Of a stretch of 48,226 nt of DNA, positions 26,843-34,765 are shown piece by piece. The notes under the pieces were generated by a model. That model did no database searches. It was not told the DNA's origin and worked only from the letters and a program-made list of their open reading frames with translations. The stretch's first letter is position 1. Each line of letters begins with the position of its first letter. The stretch lies in the IMG/VR virus record IMGVR_UViG_3300048833_000013, positions 1-48,226 of that record; one strand, written 5' to 3'. A program made the position numbers and the translations under genes. This DNA comes from a virus.

Positions 26843-27276
26843 TATTTCACTAACTCCTCTTTGTAGGTTTTATAAACCCAGTCGGCAAATTTTAGTAACT
26901 CTTCTGGAGAAGCATCTTGCTTCATAGAATTAGCTAGTTTGGATATAACTTGTACATTACCTTTAACATACCCCTTAGAAGGATCTATCCTATCAATAGA
27001 CGGAGACATTCTCATAGTCTTATGGGAACCTCTTTGCATAGTTACATTAAAGACGGGACATAAATCATAATCGTTAACATCGGACTCTTCTATACTAAAC
27101 TCTACACCAGCAGCTTTAGCCCTAGCTTTAGCACATAGATACGCAGACCTCTCCCTGTTGTTATCTCTATATTTGGTTGCCTTTTTCTTTGCGTAATCTA
27201 TGTCACTAAGTTTTTTGGCTGCATACCATTCTTTAGAGTACTGTTTAATAAATTCTTTATCTTTCCATTTACTCAT
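26842..27276 (-). CDS. HNH homing endonuclease
   Basis: 144 residues. The N-terminal half is basic and helical. The C-terminal half contains C-P-V-F-N, then S-P-S-I-D-R-I-D-P-S-K-G-Y-V-K-G-N-V, then I-S-x-L-A-N, the signature of a phage endonuclease family in which the Asp/Asn residues form the HNH-like metal site. A second member of the same family is encoded at 32411-33004. These are free-standing mobile genes that spread by cutting unoccupied sites. It is slotted between two ordinary early genes with end overlaps. Confidence 0.82.
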   Translation of the reverse strand: MSKWKDKEFIKQYSKEWYAAKKLSDIDYAKKKATKYRDNNRERSAYLCAKARAKAAGVEFSIEESDVNDYDLCPVFNVTMQRGSHKTMRMSPSIDRIDPSKGYVKGNVQVISKLANSMKQDASPEELLKFADWVYKTYKEELVK

Positions 27277-27608
27277 TTAACGATACTCATAAAGGTATCT
27301 AAGTCAATCACTACAAGAGGTTTACGTCTATTAGCTTTGATTACTAGTAAGGGTTCTACCCCAGAGCCAGCATTAGTTACAGCTTGGTCGTACCATTTAT
27401 AGACACCAATAGTAGCTCTGCTTTTGCATTCAACACTAAATGGAAAACTCCTACGAGCAGCAGGACTAAGTTGAATGTCTTCTCCTGAAGCTCCCATGCT
27501 GGTACTCTTAACATCATCCTTCTCTAGTTTAGGGAAGGTATCTAGAATCTTGTCACGGACTACTTGCTGAAGGATTCGACCTTTCGACTTCACTGATGCT
27601 GTCTTCAA
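27273..27608 (-). CDS. PD-(D/E)XK nuclease / resolvase-like protein
   Basis: 111 residues. A G-E-D-I motif near residue 45 followed by V-E-C-K-S about 15 residues later is the D-x(n)-E-x-K metal site of the PD-(D/E)XK fold, and the following W-Y-D-Q-A helix is typical of small resolvase or VRR-NUC-like enzymes. It would cut branched or single-stranded DNA during replication or recombination. It lies directly downstream of the RecB-like exonuclease gene, so the two probably act together. Confidence 0.72.
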   Translation of the reverse strand: MKTASVKSKGRILQQVVRDKILDTFPKLEKDDVKSTSMGASGEDIQLSPAARRSFPFSVECKSRATIGVYKWYDQAVTNAGSGVEPLLVIKANRRKPLVVIDLDTFMSIVK

Positions 27609-28459
27609 GGTTTAAACTCCGGTACAAGAGGCAACTTAGCAACAGTTGTTAAAAATTTAGGTCCATTTGAGTACAAGAACGTTCTCATCGTAGGATGGCA
27701 AACTTCCTTAAAATCACAATACCCACACGCCACTGGAAGCATCATATTGCCGGACTTACCGTCCGGGATTGGACTAAAATATCTCGAAGGAGGTTTGGGT
27801 TGTGTTACGTCTTTCTTTAACTGGCTAAGCTGGTCTTGGAAAAGAAATAGTTCGTATTCTAGGCTATAGTAATCAAGAACAATATGCCCTGTAGTCTTAT
27901 CCATGACAAGGAAGGCACCACCAGTCTTATCAATAACTAAAGGGTCTTCTTTAGCACCATAGACATAGCCAGTAAGCTGCTTCATGTAGCCAAAGGGGTC
28001 ATCTGCTCTAAGCTCATTCTTCTTAAACTTAGCAAACCCCATGGTGCTTACTGATTTAACATCGACAGTCACACCATCAATAACAGCATCTCTATGGCCT
28101 ACGATACCATCTACAATAATCTCGTCTTGTTCTCCTTCTACGGTATGGCCTGCTGCTTTAGCTAGGCTAAGAATCAACCCTTCAATGATATCACCATAAG
28201 CAAACTTCAGGTGAGCATTAGCAGGAAGATCAGTCTCGTGTTCAGGTAGGTTAAGGTAGTACCAAAGCTTACGACGACAAGGAGTACCAATGTTAGACAT
28301 ACGCAATGTCTTGGCTCTTGGTTCTGTAGAAGGAACAAACCGCCTTTCGGCGGTTTGCCCCATAGATTCCTTGAAGTACTCGTTAACTGCTTTAGTCCAC
28401 CCACCCTTACCCTTAATGACATCTTCGATGTCTTGCACTAGGGTATTAATGGATTTCAT
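27605..28459 (-). CDS. RecB/Cas4-like exonuclease with probable Fe-S cluster
   Basis: 284 residues with PD-(D/E)XK motifs: G-H-R-D-A near residue 121 and V-D-V-K-S near 132. One Cys near residue 60 (G-T-P-C-R-R-K) and three C-terminal Cys (A-C-G-Y-C and E-V-C near 245-255) give the four-ligand pattern of the Cas4/AddB iron-sulfur nucleases. In podoviruses this gene takes the place of T7 gp6-type exonuclease for degrading host DNA or recombination. It overlaps the SSB gene by one base and the resolvase gene by 4 bp. Confidence 0.85.
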   Translation of the reverse strand: MKSINTLVQDIEDVIKGKGGWTKAVNEYFKESMGQTAERRFVPSTEPRAKTLRMSNIGTPCRRKLWYYLNLPEHETDLPANAHLKFAYGDIIEGLILSLAKAAGHTVEGEQDEIIVDGIVGHRDAVIDGVTVDVKSVSTMGFAKFKKNELRADDPFGYMKQLTGYVYGAKEDPLVIDKTGGAFLVMDKTTGHIVLDYYSLEYELFLFQDQLSQLKKDVTQPKPPSRYFSPIPDGKSGNMMLPVACGYCDFKEVCHPTMRTFLYSNGPKFLTTVAKLPLVPEFKP

Positions 28460-28944
28460 TAGAATGGAATCTCCATATCAACCTTAGATTTAGGCTTCTC
28501 TTCTGCTGCTGGAGCCTCCTCCTTTCGTTCAGGAAGCTCAGCCAATTCAAGCACCTTGACACTCTCAAGCCTAGTACCTGGAGACATAGAAGTGGTATAG
28601 ACAGTAAACTCTACCTCAACCACAGAACCATTAGGAATCATAACACCAGTGAACGGGGTATCATCCTTGTTCAGGACTTGAGGAGGACCACCGGCCCACT
28701 CAAAGCGCTCTTTTTCTTTTCTCTTAAATGTCGCTAGAAAATTTCCATCGTCATCGAACTTACCTTTACCCGAGGTACCTGAAGATTTATACTTAGCTTT
28801 GTTCTCTTTATCTAGAATAACATCAATCTTAAAGAGTCCACCAAAGTCATGTGGGTTACCTTGCCAATCTCTGAGTTCCTTATTGGAGTCAAAAACTTTA
28901 CTCCACATTGCTTTCCCAATTACTTTATGTTTAGTTGTTGCCAT
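28459..28944 (-). CDS. Single-stranded DNA-binding protein (gp2.5-like)
   Basis: 161 residues: an OB-fold-like body (about 5-125) followed by an Ala/Glu/Lys-rich linker and a C-terminal D-M-E-I-P-F end. An acidic tail ending in Phe is the hallmark of T7 gp2.5-type SSBs, where it contacts the polymerase and helicase. The gene lies just downstream of a near-consensus promoter at 29047-29075, so it should be strongly expressed apart from the upstream replication genes. Confidence 0.85.
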   Translation of the reverse strand: MATTKHKVIGKAMWSKVFDSNKELRDWQGNPHDFGGLFKIDVILDKENKAKYKSSGTSGKGKFDDDGNFLATFKRKEKERFEWAGGPPQVLNKDDTPFTGVMIPNGSVVEVEFTVYTTSMSPGTRLESVKVLELAELPERKEEAPAAEEKPKSKVDMEIPF

Positions 28945-29053
28945 AGTTTAATCCTTCTTTCATACTATAATAGATATCTAAGTAAGCTTCATGTAAGAGG
29001 CCATCTTCGGTATAGAACCAAGCCTCTTGGTTGTCATCGAACGTGTATTGTAT
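28931..29053 (-). CDS. Possible small gene or remnant without a normal start codon
   Basis: A 41-codon open frame, with protein-like composition (acidic and aromatic, ending Y-G-N-N), ends inside the SSB gene. A good AAGGAAGGAG site precedes it, but the codon at the expected start position is ATA, with ACG and AGT before it. The -10 box of the promoter overlaps its first codons. It may use ATA, be expressed only from upstream transcripts, or be a decayed gene whose start was lost as the promoter evolved. Confidence 0.3.
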   Translation of the reverse strand: MQYTFDDNQEAWFYTEDGLLHEAYLDIYYSMKEGLNYGNN

Positions 29054-29075
29054 CGTACTCTCCTTCCTTTGTCAA
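29047..29075 (-). promoter_or_regulatory. Sigma70-type promoter for SSB and downstream genes
   Basis: On the minus strand, TTGACA (29075-29070) and TACAAT (29052-29047) are separated by exactly 17 bases. Transcription would start near 29040 and run through SSB, nucleases, phosphoesterase, MazG and nrdJ. It lies just beyond the last of the small W-tail genes, so it lets the core genes be expressed separately from them. Confidence 0.82.
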
Positions 29076-29083
29076 GAACTATT

Positions 29084-29251
29084 TCACCATTTAACCAAAC
29101 ATTCTGGACCTACTGACACAAATGTACGGGTGGGTAACTCATATTTACCTCTATTTAGCTCACCTGTGATGTAGTATTCTCCTGATTTCCAGACGAAAAA
29201 GAATGGAACATAGACATCATTGCCAGTAAAATTTACTAGGATACCTCTCAT
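29084..29251 (-). CDS. W-tail small protein 1
   Basis: 55 residues, beta-rich with several Phe, Tyr and Trp (F-F-F-V-W near 18-21), ending exactly in V-G-P-E-C-L-V-K-W. Shares this C-terminal tail with at least eleven other small genes in the leftward region; the rest of the sequence shows no obvious likeness to them. It is the last gene before the SSB promoter. Joined to the upstream W-tail gene by TGATG. Function unknown. Confidence 0.7.
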   Translation of the reverse strand: MRGILVNFTGNDVYVPFFFVWKSGEYYITGELNRGKYELPTRTFVSVGPECLVKW

Positions 29252-29463
29252 CACTTACTCCATACAGTAAGGCAGGTAGCTCCTAGTAAGGCTGGTTGAG
29301 CACCACCAACATTACCATAATGGTATTTAGTAGGATGACTATTCGTCCCAATACTATAACCAGTTCTGTCACATCTTCTCTTACCGGAGGAGAAGTAAAT
29401 CTTTTCAGTAAGTTTCCAGCTACCTTCAACAGAAGGATCGTATTTAGATTGTACTTTAATCAT
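29251..29463 (-). CDS. W-tail small protein 2
   Basis: 70 residues, basic N-terminal half with Ser, Gly and Arg, ending L-G-A-T-C-L-T-V-W-S-K. The tail matches the shared small-protein motif with Val in place of the basic residue before Trp. The start overlaps the stop of the preceding member (AATGATTAA). No domain recognised. Confidence 0.68.
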   Translation of the reverse strand: MIKVQSKYDPSVEGSWKLTEKIYFSSGKRRCDRTGYSIGTNSHPTKYHYGNVGGAQPALLGATCLTVWSK

Positions 29464-29662
29464 TCCATTTCACCATACATAGGGGGCTAATACAAAATTC
29501 ATTGTCGACTATCACAGGTTTATGTTCCCATATTTTATTCTGATAGGAGTCTCCGTATAGTATATAGTGGCCTTCTAATAACATACAAGAATAAACATCA
29601 GGCCCACAGTCATCTTCAGGCCAAATGAATAAACCTAGTGGATTTAATGAGTCTGAAGCCAT
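29456..29662 (-). CDS. W-tail small protein 3
   Basis: 68 residues, acidic and aromatic, ending S-P-L-C-M-V-K-W-N-D. Its start lies 19 bp inside the 3' end of the polymerase-domain gene in a different frame, so it must have been fitted onto an existing gene end. The middle has a Y-I-L-Y-G-D type strand segment. No other family likeness seen. Confidence 0.68.
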   Translation of the reverse strand: MASDSLNPLGLFIWPEDDCGPDVYSCMLLEGHYILYGDSYQNKIWEHKPVIVDNEFCISPLCMVKWND

Positions 29663-30675
29663 GATTTACCTATACTAGTATTACCTGCTAATGGACAGAA
29701 GATCCCTAAGTCTTTCCCTACTTGCTCTAAAGACTTTCTTTGCAACTCTCCAAGTCTCTCTGCTTGTTCCTTAGTACCATAAACTTCTGTCTGCCACTCA
29801 TCATGAACGAAGTTGACTTGCTTGAAAGGAATACCTTCTGCCTTAGCTAGAGTACGCCATAAGATATTAGCGTGCTTCATAACAACAGCTTCACCATTCT
29901 GGAGGTACCCAGCAAGCATGTGATGCTCTGAGTCACAAGGTACCTTACGACCATCTAGACCAATGAAGTAACCTCGTCTAGCATCATTAGGAATAGTCCA
30001 GTCCTTTAGCTTCTTTAGTCCAGGTAATGCAGCTAGGAAGTTATCCACAGCTTGCTTAGCTTGCTTCTTGTTGCACCCTAGAATCTCTGCTACCTTGTCT
30101 GTAGAAGCACCTAGCAAGAAGGCATAGATGAATGTCTTAGCAGTATCCCTATCCTTACAGACAGGGCCTAGAGCCTTCTTATTCATGTTGTGGATGTCTG
30201 TCTCAAGCTTCTTGTCGCCACTGACAATAGCGTCTACATACTCTTTAGACTTCATGTAGTGAGCTAGAAGCCTAAGCTGGATACCTTCAGCATCAGTACC
30301 TACTAGCCAAGCACCATCACTAGCCTTCCAAAGGTCACGCATAGAGGCATCATAACGATGCTTAATCTCTTCTACTGGTGTCTTAGGAGTGCCTTGGAAT
30401 GGAGAAGCAATGTTGGCTTGGTTAGGATTGGAGTGAGACATACGATGGGTCCAAGCACCGATAGGCCAGAACTTACCATGAATCTTACCATCGTCCTGTA
30501 CGCAGCCTAGCCACTCTACAAGAGCCTTACGCCTACCTTCTAGAGTAAGCCACTTAACTAGGTCCTTGGCTGCTTGTGGGGCCTCTGCTGGTAGCGTAGC
30601 TAGGTTAGTCTCATCCACAGTCCAGCCGTACTTAGAATAGTGTTCAGCTTTCTCTGCGTCAGTCTTCATCTTCAC
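29644..30675 (-). CDS. DNA polymerase, polymerase-domain protein (split gene, second part)
   Basis: 343 residues carrying the family A polymerase motifs of T7 gp5: motif A D-A-E-G-I-Q-L-R at about 128, motif B R-D-T-A-K-T-F-I-Y-A-F at about 176-186, and motif C V-H-D-E at 290-293. It lacks the 3'-5' exonuclease, which is encoded upstream as a separate protein (31886-31035). Between them lie two W-tail genes. The first residues (K-T-D-A-E-K-A-E-H-Y) look like the continuation of the exonuclease protein's C-terminus, so one gene was broken into two. The halves probably assemble to a working enzyme. Confidence 0.9.
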   Translation of the reverse strand: MKMKTDAEKAEHYSKYGWTVDETNLATLPAEAPQAAKDLVKWLTLEGRRKALVEWLGCVQDDGKIHGKFWPIGAWTHRMSHSNPNQANIASPFQGTPKTPVEEIKHRYDASMRDLWKASDGAWLVGTDAEGIQLRLLAHYMKSKEYVDAIVSGDKKLETDIHNMNKKALGPVCKDRDTAKTFIYAFLLGASTDKVAEILGCNKKQAKQAVDNFLAALPGLKKLKDWTIPNDARRGYFIGLDGRKVPCDSEHHMLAGYLQNGEAVVMKHANILWRTLAKAEGIPFKQVNFVHDEWQTEVYGTKEQAERLGELQRKSLEQVGKDLGIFCPLAGNTSIGKSWLQTH

Positions 30676-30868
30676 ACCATTTAATTAGACACTCTTCGGT
30701 TACTTTGGTATTACCTGAGGTTTTATTATATGGACTATATGAGGCATCACATTTGGCTAATTTAAACCTTGTATAATGATTGTCTATAGGTCCTGTAGAC
30801 CTTCTATCTTTAATAACAAAGGGTGTCTTTGTGTGACCGGTAAGCCATAAACCATTCTCACTGTTCAT
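30659..30868 (-). CDS. W-tail small protein 4, inside the split polymerase
   Basis: 69 residues, Thr/Lys/Ser-rich, ending T-E-E-C-L-I-K-W-C-E-D-E-D, the shared tail plus an acidic extension. Its last 17 bp overlap the start of the polymerase-domain gene in another frame. Its own start overlaps the stop of W-tail 5. With W-tail 5 it forms a two-gene insert between polymerase halves. Confidence 0.7.
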   Translation of the reverse strand: MNSENGLWLTGHTKTPFVIKDRRSTGPIDNHYTRFKLAKCDASYSPYNKTSGNTKVTEECLIKWCEDED

Positions 30869-31038
30869 TCAGACCACTCCACTAATAGTGTCGGGCCAAG
30901 AGGTTTGTTTTGAATAAAATTCAAATTCATTGGATATTTTTCGTAGTGTATTGTAAAGTGATGAAGACCAGTGCAGTATCGTCCTGATTCTTTTTGAAGC
31001 CTTATTGTATTGGGTGTTTTAGCTTCTGAATAAATCAT
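30865..31038 (-). CDS. W-tail small protein 5, inside the split polymerase
   Basis: 57 residues, with basic and aromatic residues (H-H-F-T-I-H-Y), ending G-P-T-L-L-V-E-W-S-E. Start and stop are joined by ATGA overlaps to the exonuclease protein upstream and W-tail 4 downstream. The tail codons GTG-GAG-TGG also form the ribosome-binding site for the next gene. W-tail 5, 6 and 7 are all exactly 57 residues long. Confidence 0.68.
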   Translation of the reverse strand: MIYSEAKTPNTIRLQKESGRYCTGLHHFTIHYEKYPMNLNFIQNKPLGPTLLVEWSE

Positions 31039-31886
31039 CTTGATTCCTTTTCAAACTTCTTGAAACCTTTAGTCTTTACTACAGGCTTCCACCCAGCATC
31101 CCATAAAGCATCAATACGATCCACAGAAGAAGCAGGATTAAAGGCTTCATAGTCAAAGCAGATAAGCTCACCATCCTCTACTTTAGTAAGAGGGTACTTA
31201 TCCATAGCATCTTCTACCGTAGAGAATAGAGAACCATCTTTCTTAGTACGATACTTGAGCCTATTAACCTCGACAAGCTTAGGTGGGAAGGCTACTTGGA
31301 ATGAGTCCTCAAGCACCTTCATCTCACCATTAAGCTGCTCTAGCATCTTCTCTGCCTCTTCTTTGTCAAAACTAAAGCCATTAGTAGTCATGTCATGACA
31401 GATGATAGCCATATCATGCTCTACACGCATAGCCTTAGCCCAAGCAGGGTCCTTGATGTAGTCCTTGTAATACTCAAAGACTTCCATAAGTACCTCAACA
31501 TCCTGCTCACCATACTTAATCATCTCTGGTGTACAGACATCCCAAGGACCATCGTACTTAAGCTTCTTGAAGCCTACATGTTCACCTAATTCTTCTAGAG
31601 AATGAGTGATAAACTTATTGTAACCAACTAATCTAGAGACAACAAAGGTGTCAATGACAGACCTTGGGTTAATAAGTGGAGCCACTAACCTATTGATTAC
31701 AGGCACATCAAAAGCAATACCATTATGGAAGACCCACTTATCTGGTTGGTAGAACTCTACCCAAAACTTAAAGGTATCCATCTCAAAGAAGGTACACTCA
31801 AAGCCATCTGAGGTTTTGACTCTGATGAAATGAATCTTAGAAGGATTAAGCCCATCTGTCTCGATATCCGAAAAAGCTAATTTCAT
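31035..31886 (-). CDS. DNA polymerase, 3'-5' exonuclease protein (split gene, first part)
   Basis: 283 residues starting M-K-L-A-F-S-D-I-E-T at 31886 (GGGAAATGGGA upstream; an in-frame ATG at 31904 is less likely). It contains ExoI Asp7/Glu9, ExoII in F-H-N-G-I-A-F-D, and ExoIII Y-G-E-Q-D-V-E-V-L. It ends in the linker that in T7 gp5 leads to the polymerase thumb. The polymerase domain continues as a separate gene after two W-tail ORFs. Proofreading and polymerisation thus come from two polypeptides. Confidence 0.88.
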   Translation of the reverse strand: MKLAFSDIETDGLNPSKIHFIRVKTSDGFECTFFEMDTFKFWVEFYQPDKWVFHNGIAFDVPVINRLVAPLINPRSVIDTFVVSRLVGYNKFITHSLEELGEHVGFKKLKYDGPWDVCTPEMIKYGEQDVEVLMEVFEYYKDYIKDPAWAKAMRVEHDMAIICHDMTTNGFSFDKEEAEKMLEQLNGEMKVLEDSFQVAFPPKLVEVNRLKYRTKKDGSLFSTVEDAMDKYPLTKVEDGELICFDYEAFNPASSVDRIDALWDAGWKPVVKTKGFKKFEKESR

Positions 31887-32056
31887 TCCCATTTCCCTAG
31901 GCAACTACCAGAAAGTAGAGCAAAGTTATCTTCTACAAACATTAGTCTTCTATACTCAAACCAATGAGCGTTAACACCATGATCCCCTTTATGATCCACA
32001 ATACCGATATCATAACAGTCATTATAGGTGTCTAAGATTAAAGTACCTTTCTTCAT
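31883..32056 (-). CDS. W-tail small protein 6
   Basis: 57 residues from the ATG at 32056 (TGATG with W-tail 7). Beta-rich with Asp, His and Gly (D-I-G-I-V-D-H-K-G-D-H-G), ending S-G-S-C-L-G-K-W-E. Its stop overlaps the exonuclease start (ATGA), and its tail codons GGG-AAA-TGG-GA provide that gene's ribosome-binding site, which supports tight coupling. Confidence 0.7.
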   Translation of the reverse strand: MKKGTLILDTYNDCYDIGIVDHKGDHGVNAHWFEYRRLMFVEDNFALLSGSCLGKWE

Positions 32057-32229
32057 CACCATCTCACTAGAATTAGAGGAGCTAAGTACGTCTGACCCTT
32101 TTCTTTGTAAATAGGCTCTGACCATCTAGTAGGGTAGTCGTACATATTATGGCTATGTAGCCAAGGATAAGTAAACTTAAAGTCATTCTTCTGAAATGAT
32201 ACTTGACCATGTTGATTAATATTAATCAT
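32056..32229 (-). CDS. W-tail small protein 7
   Basis: 57 residues from the ATG at 32229; an upstream in-frame ATG lies within the previous gene. Asn/Gln/His-rich N-terminal half with several Trp and Tyr, ending exactly A-P-L-I-L-V-R-W. Translated from a strong GGAGG site made by the W-R-G codons of W-tail 8. Confidence 0.68.
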   Translation of the reverse strand: MININQHGQVSFQKNDFKFTYPWLHSHNMYDYPTRWSEPIYKEKGQTYLAPLILVRW

Positions 32230-32411
32230 CAGCCCCTCCAAAACCCAAGACATACTGGTCCAAGTAAGGTATTCTTACCAGAAGCTATATGAGCTTTTGT
32301 TTCAAAAGGTGTCTGAAGTTTTTGGTATTTTTCCATATTGTAGTAAATATATATCATACTGTTCTCTTCAAAACACCACCAATCGATAGACTTAGAATCT
32401 TTAACTAACAT
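32229..32411 (-). CDS. W-tail small protein 8
   Basis: 60 residues with a W-W-C-F and a Y-I-Y-Y-N segment, ending G-P-V-C-L-G-F-W-R-G. The basic residue before Trp is replaced by Phe. Joined by TGATG to the HNH gene upstream and to W-tail 7 downstream. First of a run of three W-tail genes between the HNH gene and the polymerase exonuclease gene. Confidence 0.68.
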   Translation of the reverse strand: MLVKDSKSIDWWCFEENSMIYIYYNMEKYQKLQTPFETKAHIASGKNTLLGPVCLGFWRG

Positions 32412-33004
32412 CAGATACTAGCCTCCGTAATAATGGTAGTTTTAGATTTTAGATCATTTAGCACAGCCTCAAGCTCGTCTATAGTAGCGTTACTTTTTAG
32501 CAGATTTGCTCTTTGTGATATAATTCTTACATTACCTTTTACATAACCAAGCTCTGGTTTAATCTTATCAATTGATGGTGAATTATCGCAAGAATTATCC
32601 TTACCTTTTAGCAATTCTATTCCTAGAACAGGACAAACTTTAGGTATTTTTATATCAGACAAATCTAAATTAAACGGAATGTTTTTCTTTTTAGCGGATG
32701 CCTTTGACCTATAAAGTATACTTCTCTCTGGATTATTATCTTTCCAGTCATACCTTACTTCTGATGTATTATTAAATAAAGACCTACATTTATTAGAGCA
32801 ATAAAGTCTTTTTGTTGAAAGAAGCACAAACTCCTCTCCGCAGTGTAGGCAAATACTTTTCCTGACTTCCGATTTATTCAAACCAGGTTTTCTCTGTTTA
32901 CTGGAGCAGACCTTACACCAACACTGTAGCCCGTCTTTTTCCCTACTTGCTTTACTGAACTCTAACTCTGGCTTTACAGAGCCACATCTAGAACATCTCT
33001 TCAT
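32411..33004 (-). CDS. HNH homing endonuclease with zinc fingers
   Basis: 197 residues. The N-terminus carries three Cys-pair zinc sites (C-S-R-C at 4-7, C-K-V-C near 31, C-L-H-C and C-S-N-K-C near 52-73). The C-terminal part has C-P-V-L-G and S-P-S-I-D-K-I-K-P-E-L-G-Y-V-K-G-N-V, the same nuclease family as 26842-27276. It is the first gene after the promoter at 33026-33054. Free-standing homing genes of this type often sit beside polymerase genes, as here. Confidence 0.82.
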   Translation of the reverse strand: MKRCSRCGSVKPELEFSKASREKDGLQCWCKVCSSKQRKPGLNKSEVRKSICLHCGEEFVLLSTKRLYCSNKCRSLFNNTSEVRYDWKDNNPERSILYRSKASAKKKNIPFNLDLSDIKIPKVCPVLGIELLKGKDNSCDNSPSIDKIKPELGYVKGNVRIISQRANLLKSNATIDELEAVLNDLKSKTTIITEASI

Positions 33005-33025
33005 ATTAAAGTCCTCCTGATTAAT

Positions 33026-33054
33026 AGTGTATCATACATAGTACTATTTGTCAA
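33026..33054 (-). promoter_or_regulatory. Sigma70-type promoter for HNH and polymerase genes
   Basis: Minus strand: TTGACA (33054-33049) and TACACT (33031-33026) with a 17-base spacer. The -35 box overlaps the stop codon of the primase-helicase gene. Transcription would begin near 33019 and read the HNH gene, W-tail 8-6 and both polymerase genes. An AGGAGG site precedes the HNH start. Confidence 0.8.
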
Positions 33055-34577
33055 GAAGTAGTTTGGTCTATGATTGTGGTTTTTGGATCATAGTACACAG
33101 CACCAGCATACCCAAGCTTACTGAAGGGTCTGTTCTTAGTTACATAGAACTTAGTGGTGTTACTAATCTCTTCATCCAAAGACTCTTTGTCCCTCTCAAT
33201 CTTGATAAGCATAATAGCTTCTTCTTCAAGAGACTTAGCATACTTAGCATGGCCATCATCGTTAACGTGGCTAATCATGATTACTCCGATGTTAAGCTCT
33301 TTAGCTATTTGGGCAAGGTTACTTGCGATTCTTGTAAGCACGTTTGTTGCTCCTTCAACTCCTCCCATGTAGGCAAGGCGTTGTACATGATCCACGAAAA
33401 CATAATCAGCGCCATAAACACTAGCCGCCAGTCTAACATAGCTTAAAATCTCCATAGGGTCATCACCAGATTTCATTTCAAAGACAATGGTGCGGTCACC
33501 TTGTGCCATCTCTTGAGCAGCTTTGATGACTTCTTCTTCGCTGATACCATTCTCAGCAGCATCTTCCTTAGTACGTACATTGATACCAAGTTTATAGGTA
33601 GCCATAGCACGGTAGGTTGTAGACTTCTGTTCCTCCATGTGGAGTAGACCAACCTTCTGAGTAGAGTTAGTCAGTAAACCAGTCTCTAGCTTTCTAAAGA
33701 TTTCTGTCTTACCAGAACCAGGAGGTGCCATAAGGAATGTAAGCCCACCCTTAACAATACCTCTGATTACCTTATCTAATTCTTCAATACCAGTCCTTAC
33801 ATATTCATAAGGATTCTCTTCCTTAAGGATGTTCTCAATCTGAGAGTCAGAGCAGAAGAAGTTATCTGGAGTCCACCGTTGAGGTCTAAGGGCAGACCAC
33901 TTAAGCTCATCTTTCTGGCCAGCCATAAGGGCTTCGTTGGCATCCTTCCACTTAGTTAGAGGAACATAGAAGAACTTACTAGGTAGAGCCTTGTAGAGCC
34001 TCTCAGCAGCCTTCTTACCAGCCTTGTCTAACTCACCAGCGTAGACAATCTCTTGGAAGCTATTCAAATAATCGTAATGCTTCTTGACAAAAGAATCTCC
34101 AATAGAGGCGGAAGGTAAACTGAGTACTGGCCAAGTGGAATCCATTGATTGGTAAAGTGAAGCAGCATCGAACTCTCCTTCAGTGAGATATAAACGTTTA
34201 GAAGATGCGGGGTTAACCTCGGGGCCAAAGAAGTCAACAAGAGGTACACCAACGTCTTTAAACCAAAATACCTTATCGCTGTAACCACGGTACTTAGTAT
34301 TGTTAGGATATTTAAACGCATATCTATACGGCTTTCCTGTGTCATCAGTATGAATTACAATACCATATTTCTCAGCTACCTTAGGATCAAGGTTACGGAT
34401 ACCATCGTAAGTAAAGCCTTTAGGCTCTTGCTTTTTAATGTCTACATATTCTTCAGTCAAAATCCATTTCCCTCCACAACCACCATGACAATATCCTTTA
34501 CCTTTCTCATACCAAGAGAAAGCATCCTTGCTACCACACTCAGGGCAAGTAGCATGAGTTACCACTGGACTAGACAT
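33051..34577 (-). CDS. DNA primase-helicase (T7 gp4-like)
   Basis: 508 residues: a zinc finger at the N-terminus (Cys11, 14, 30, 34), a TOPRIM-type primase core (L-T-E-G-E-F-D-A at about 131-138, then G-E-L-D-K-A-G near 181), and a RecA-fold helicase with Walker A P-P-G-S-G-K-T at 285-291 and Walker B V-F-V-D-H near 393. It unwinds DNA and makes primers at the fork. The acidic Phe tail of T7 gp4 is absent. The ATG lies inside the 3' end of W-tail 9, out of frame, with an AGAGGAAAGG ribosome site. Confidence 0.92.
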   Translation of the reverse strand: MSSPVVTHATCPECGSKDAFSWYEKGKGYCHGGCGGKWILTEEYVDIKKQEPKGFTYDGIRNLDPKVAEKYGIVIHTDDTGKPYRYAFKYPNNTKYRGYSDKVFWFKDVGVPLVDFFGPEVNPASSKRLYLTEGEFDAASLYQSMDSTWPVLSLPSASIGDSFVKKHYDYLNSFQEIVYAGELDKAGKKAAERLYKALPSKFFYVPLTKWKDANEALMAGQKDELKWSALRPQRWTPDNFFCSDSQIENILKEENPYEYVRTGIEELDKVIRGIVKGGLTFLMAPPGSGKTEIFRKLETGLLTNSTQKVGLLHMEEQKSTTYRAMATYKLGINVRTKEDAAENGISEEEVIKAAQEMAQGDRTIVFEMKSGDDPMEILSYVRLAASVYGADYVFVDHVQRLAYMGGVEGATNVLTRIASNLAQIAKELNIGVIMISHVNDDGHAKYAKSLEEEAIMLIKIERDKESLDEEISNTTKFYVTKNRPFSKLGYAGAVYYDPKTTIIDQTTS

Positions 34578-34765
34578 CTATGACCAATAGCCTTTCCTCT
34601 GTAACCTGACCTCTGCTCCCACTCCCAACCTTTAGTCTTAAAATCATTTAACTTACGTGACCATCCCTTTGCTGGGAGGCCTTCTTTGTAAAGAAAACAG
34701 AGGAATGCTTCTCCAGTTAGGTAACCCTCAATACCGTCACCATGGTAATAAAGAATGTTATTCAT
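34559..34765 (-). CDS. W-tail small protein 9
   Basis: 68 residues, with several Trp, Gly and Lys (K-G-W-E-W-E), ending exactly G-H-R-C-L-V-Q-W. Its last 19 bp contain, in another frame, the start of the primase-helicase, so the conserved tail codons also encode the primase N-terminus. Its start overlaps the end of W-tail 10. Confidence 0.7.
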   Translation of the reverse strand: MNNILYYHGDGIEGYLTGEAFLCFLYKEGLPAKGWSRKLNDFKTKGWEWEQRSGYRGKAIGHRCLVQW

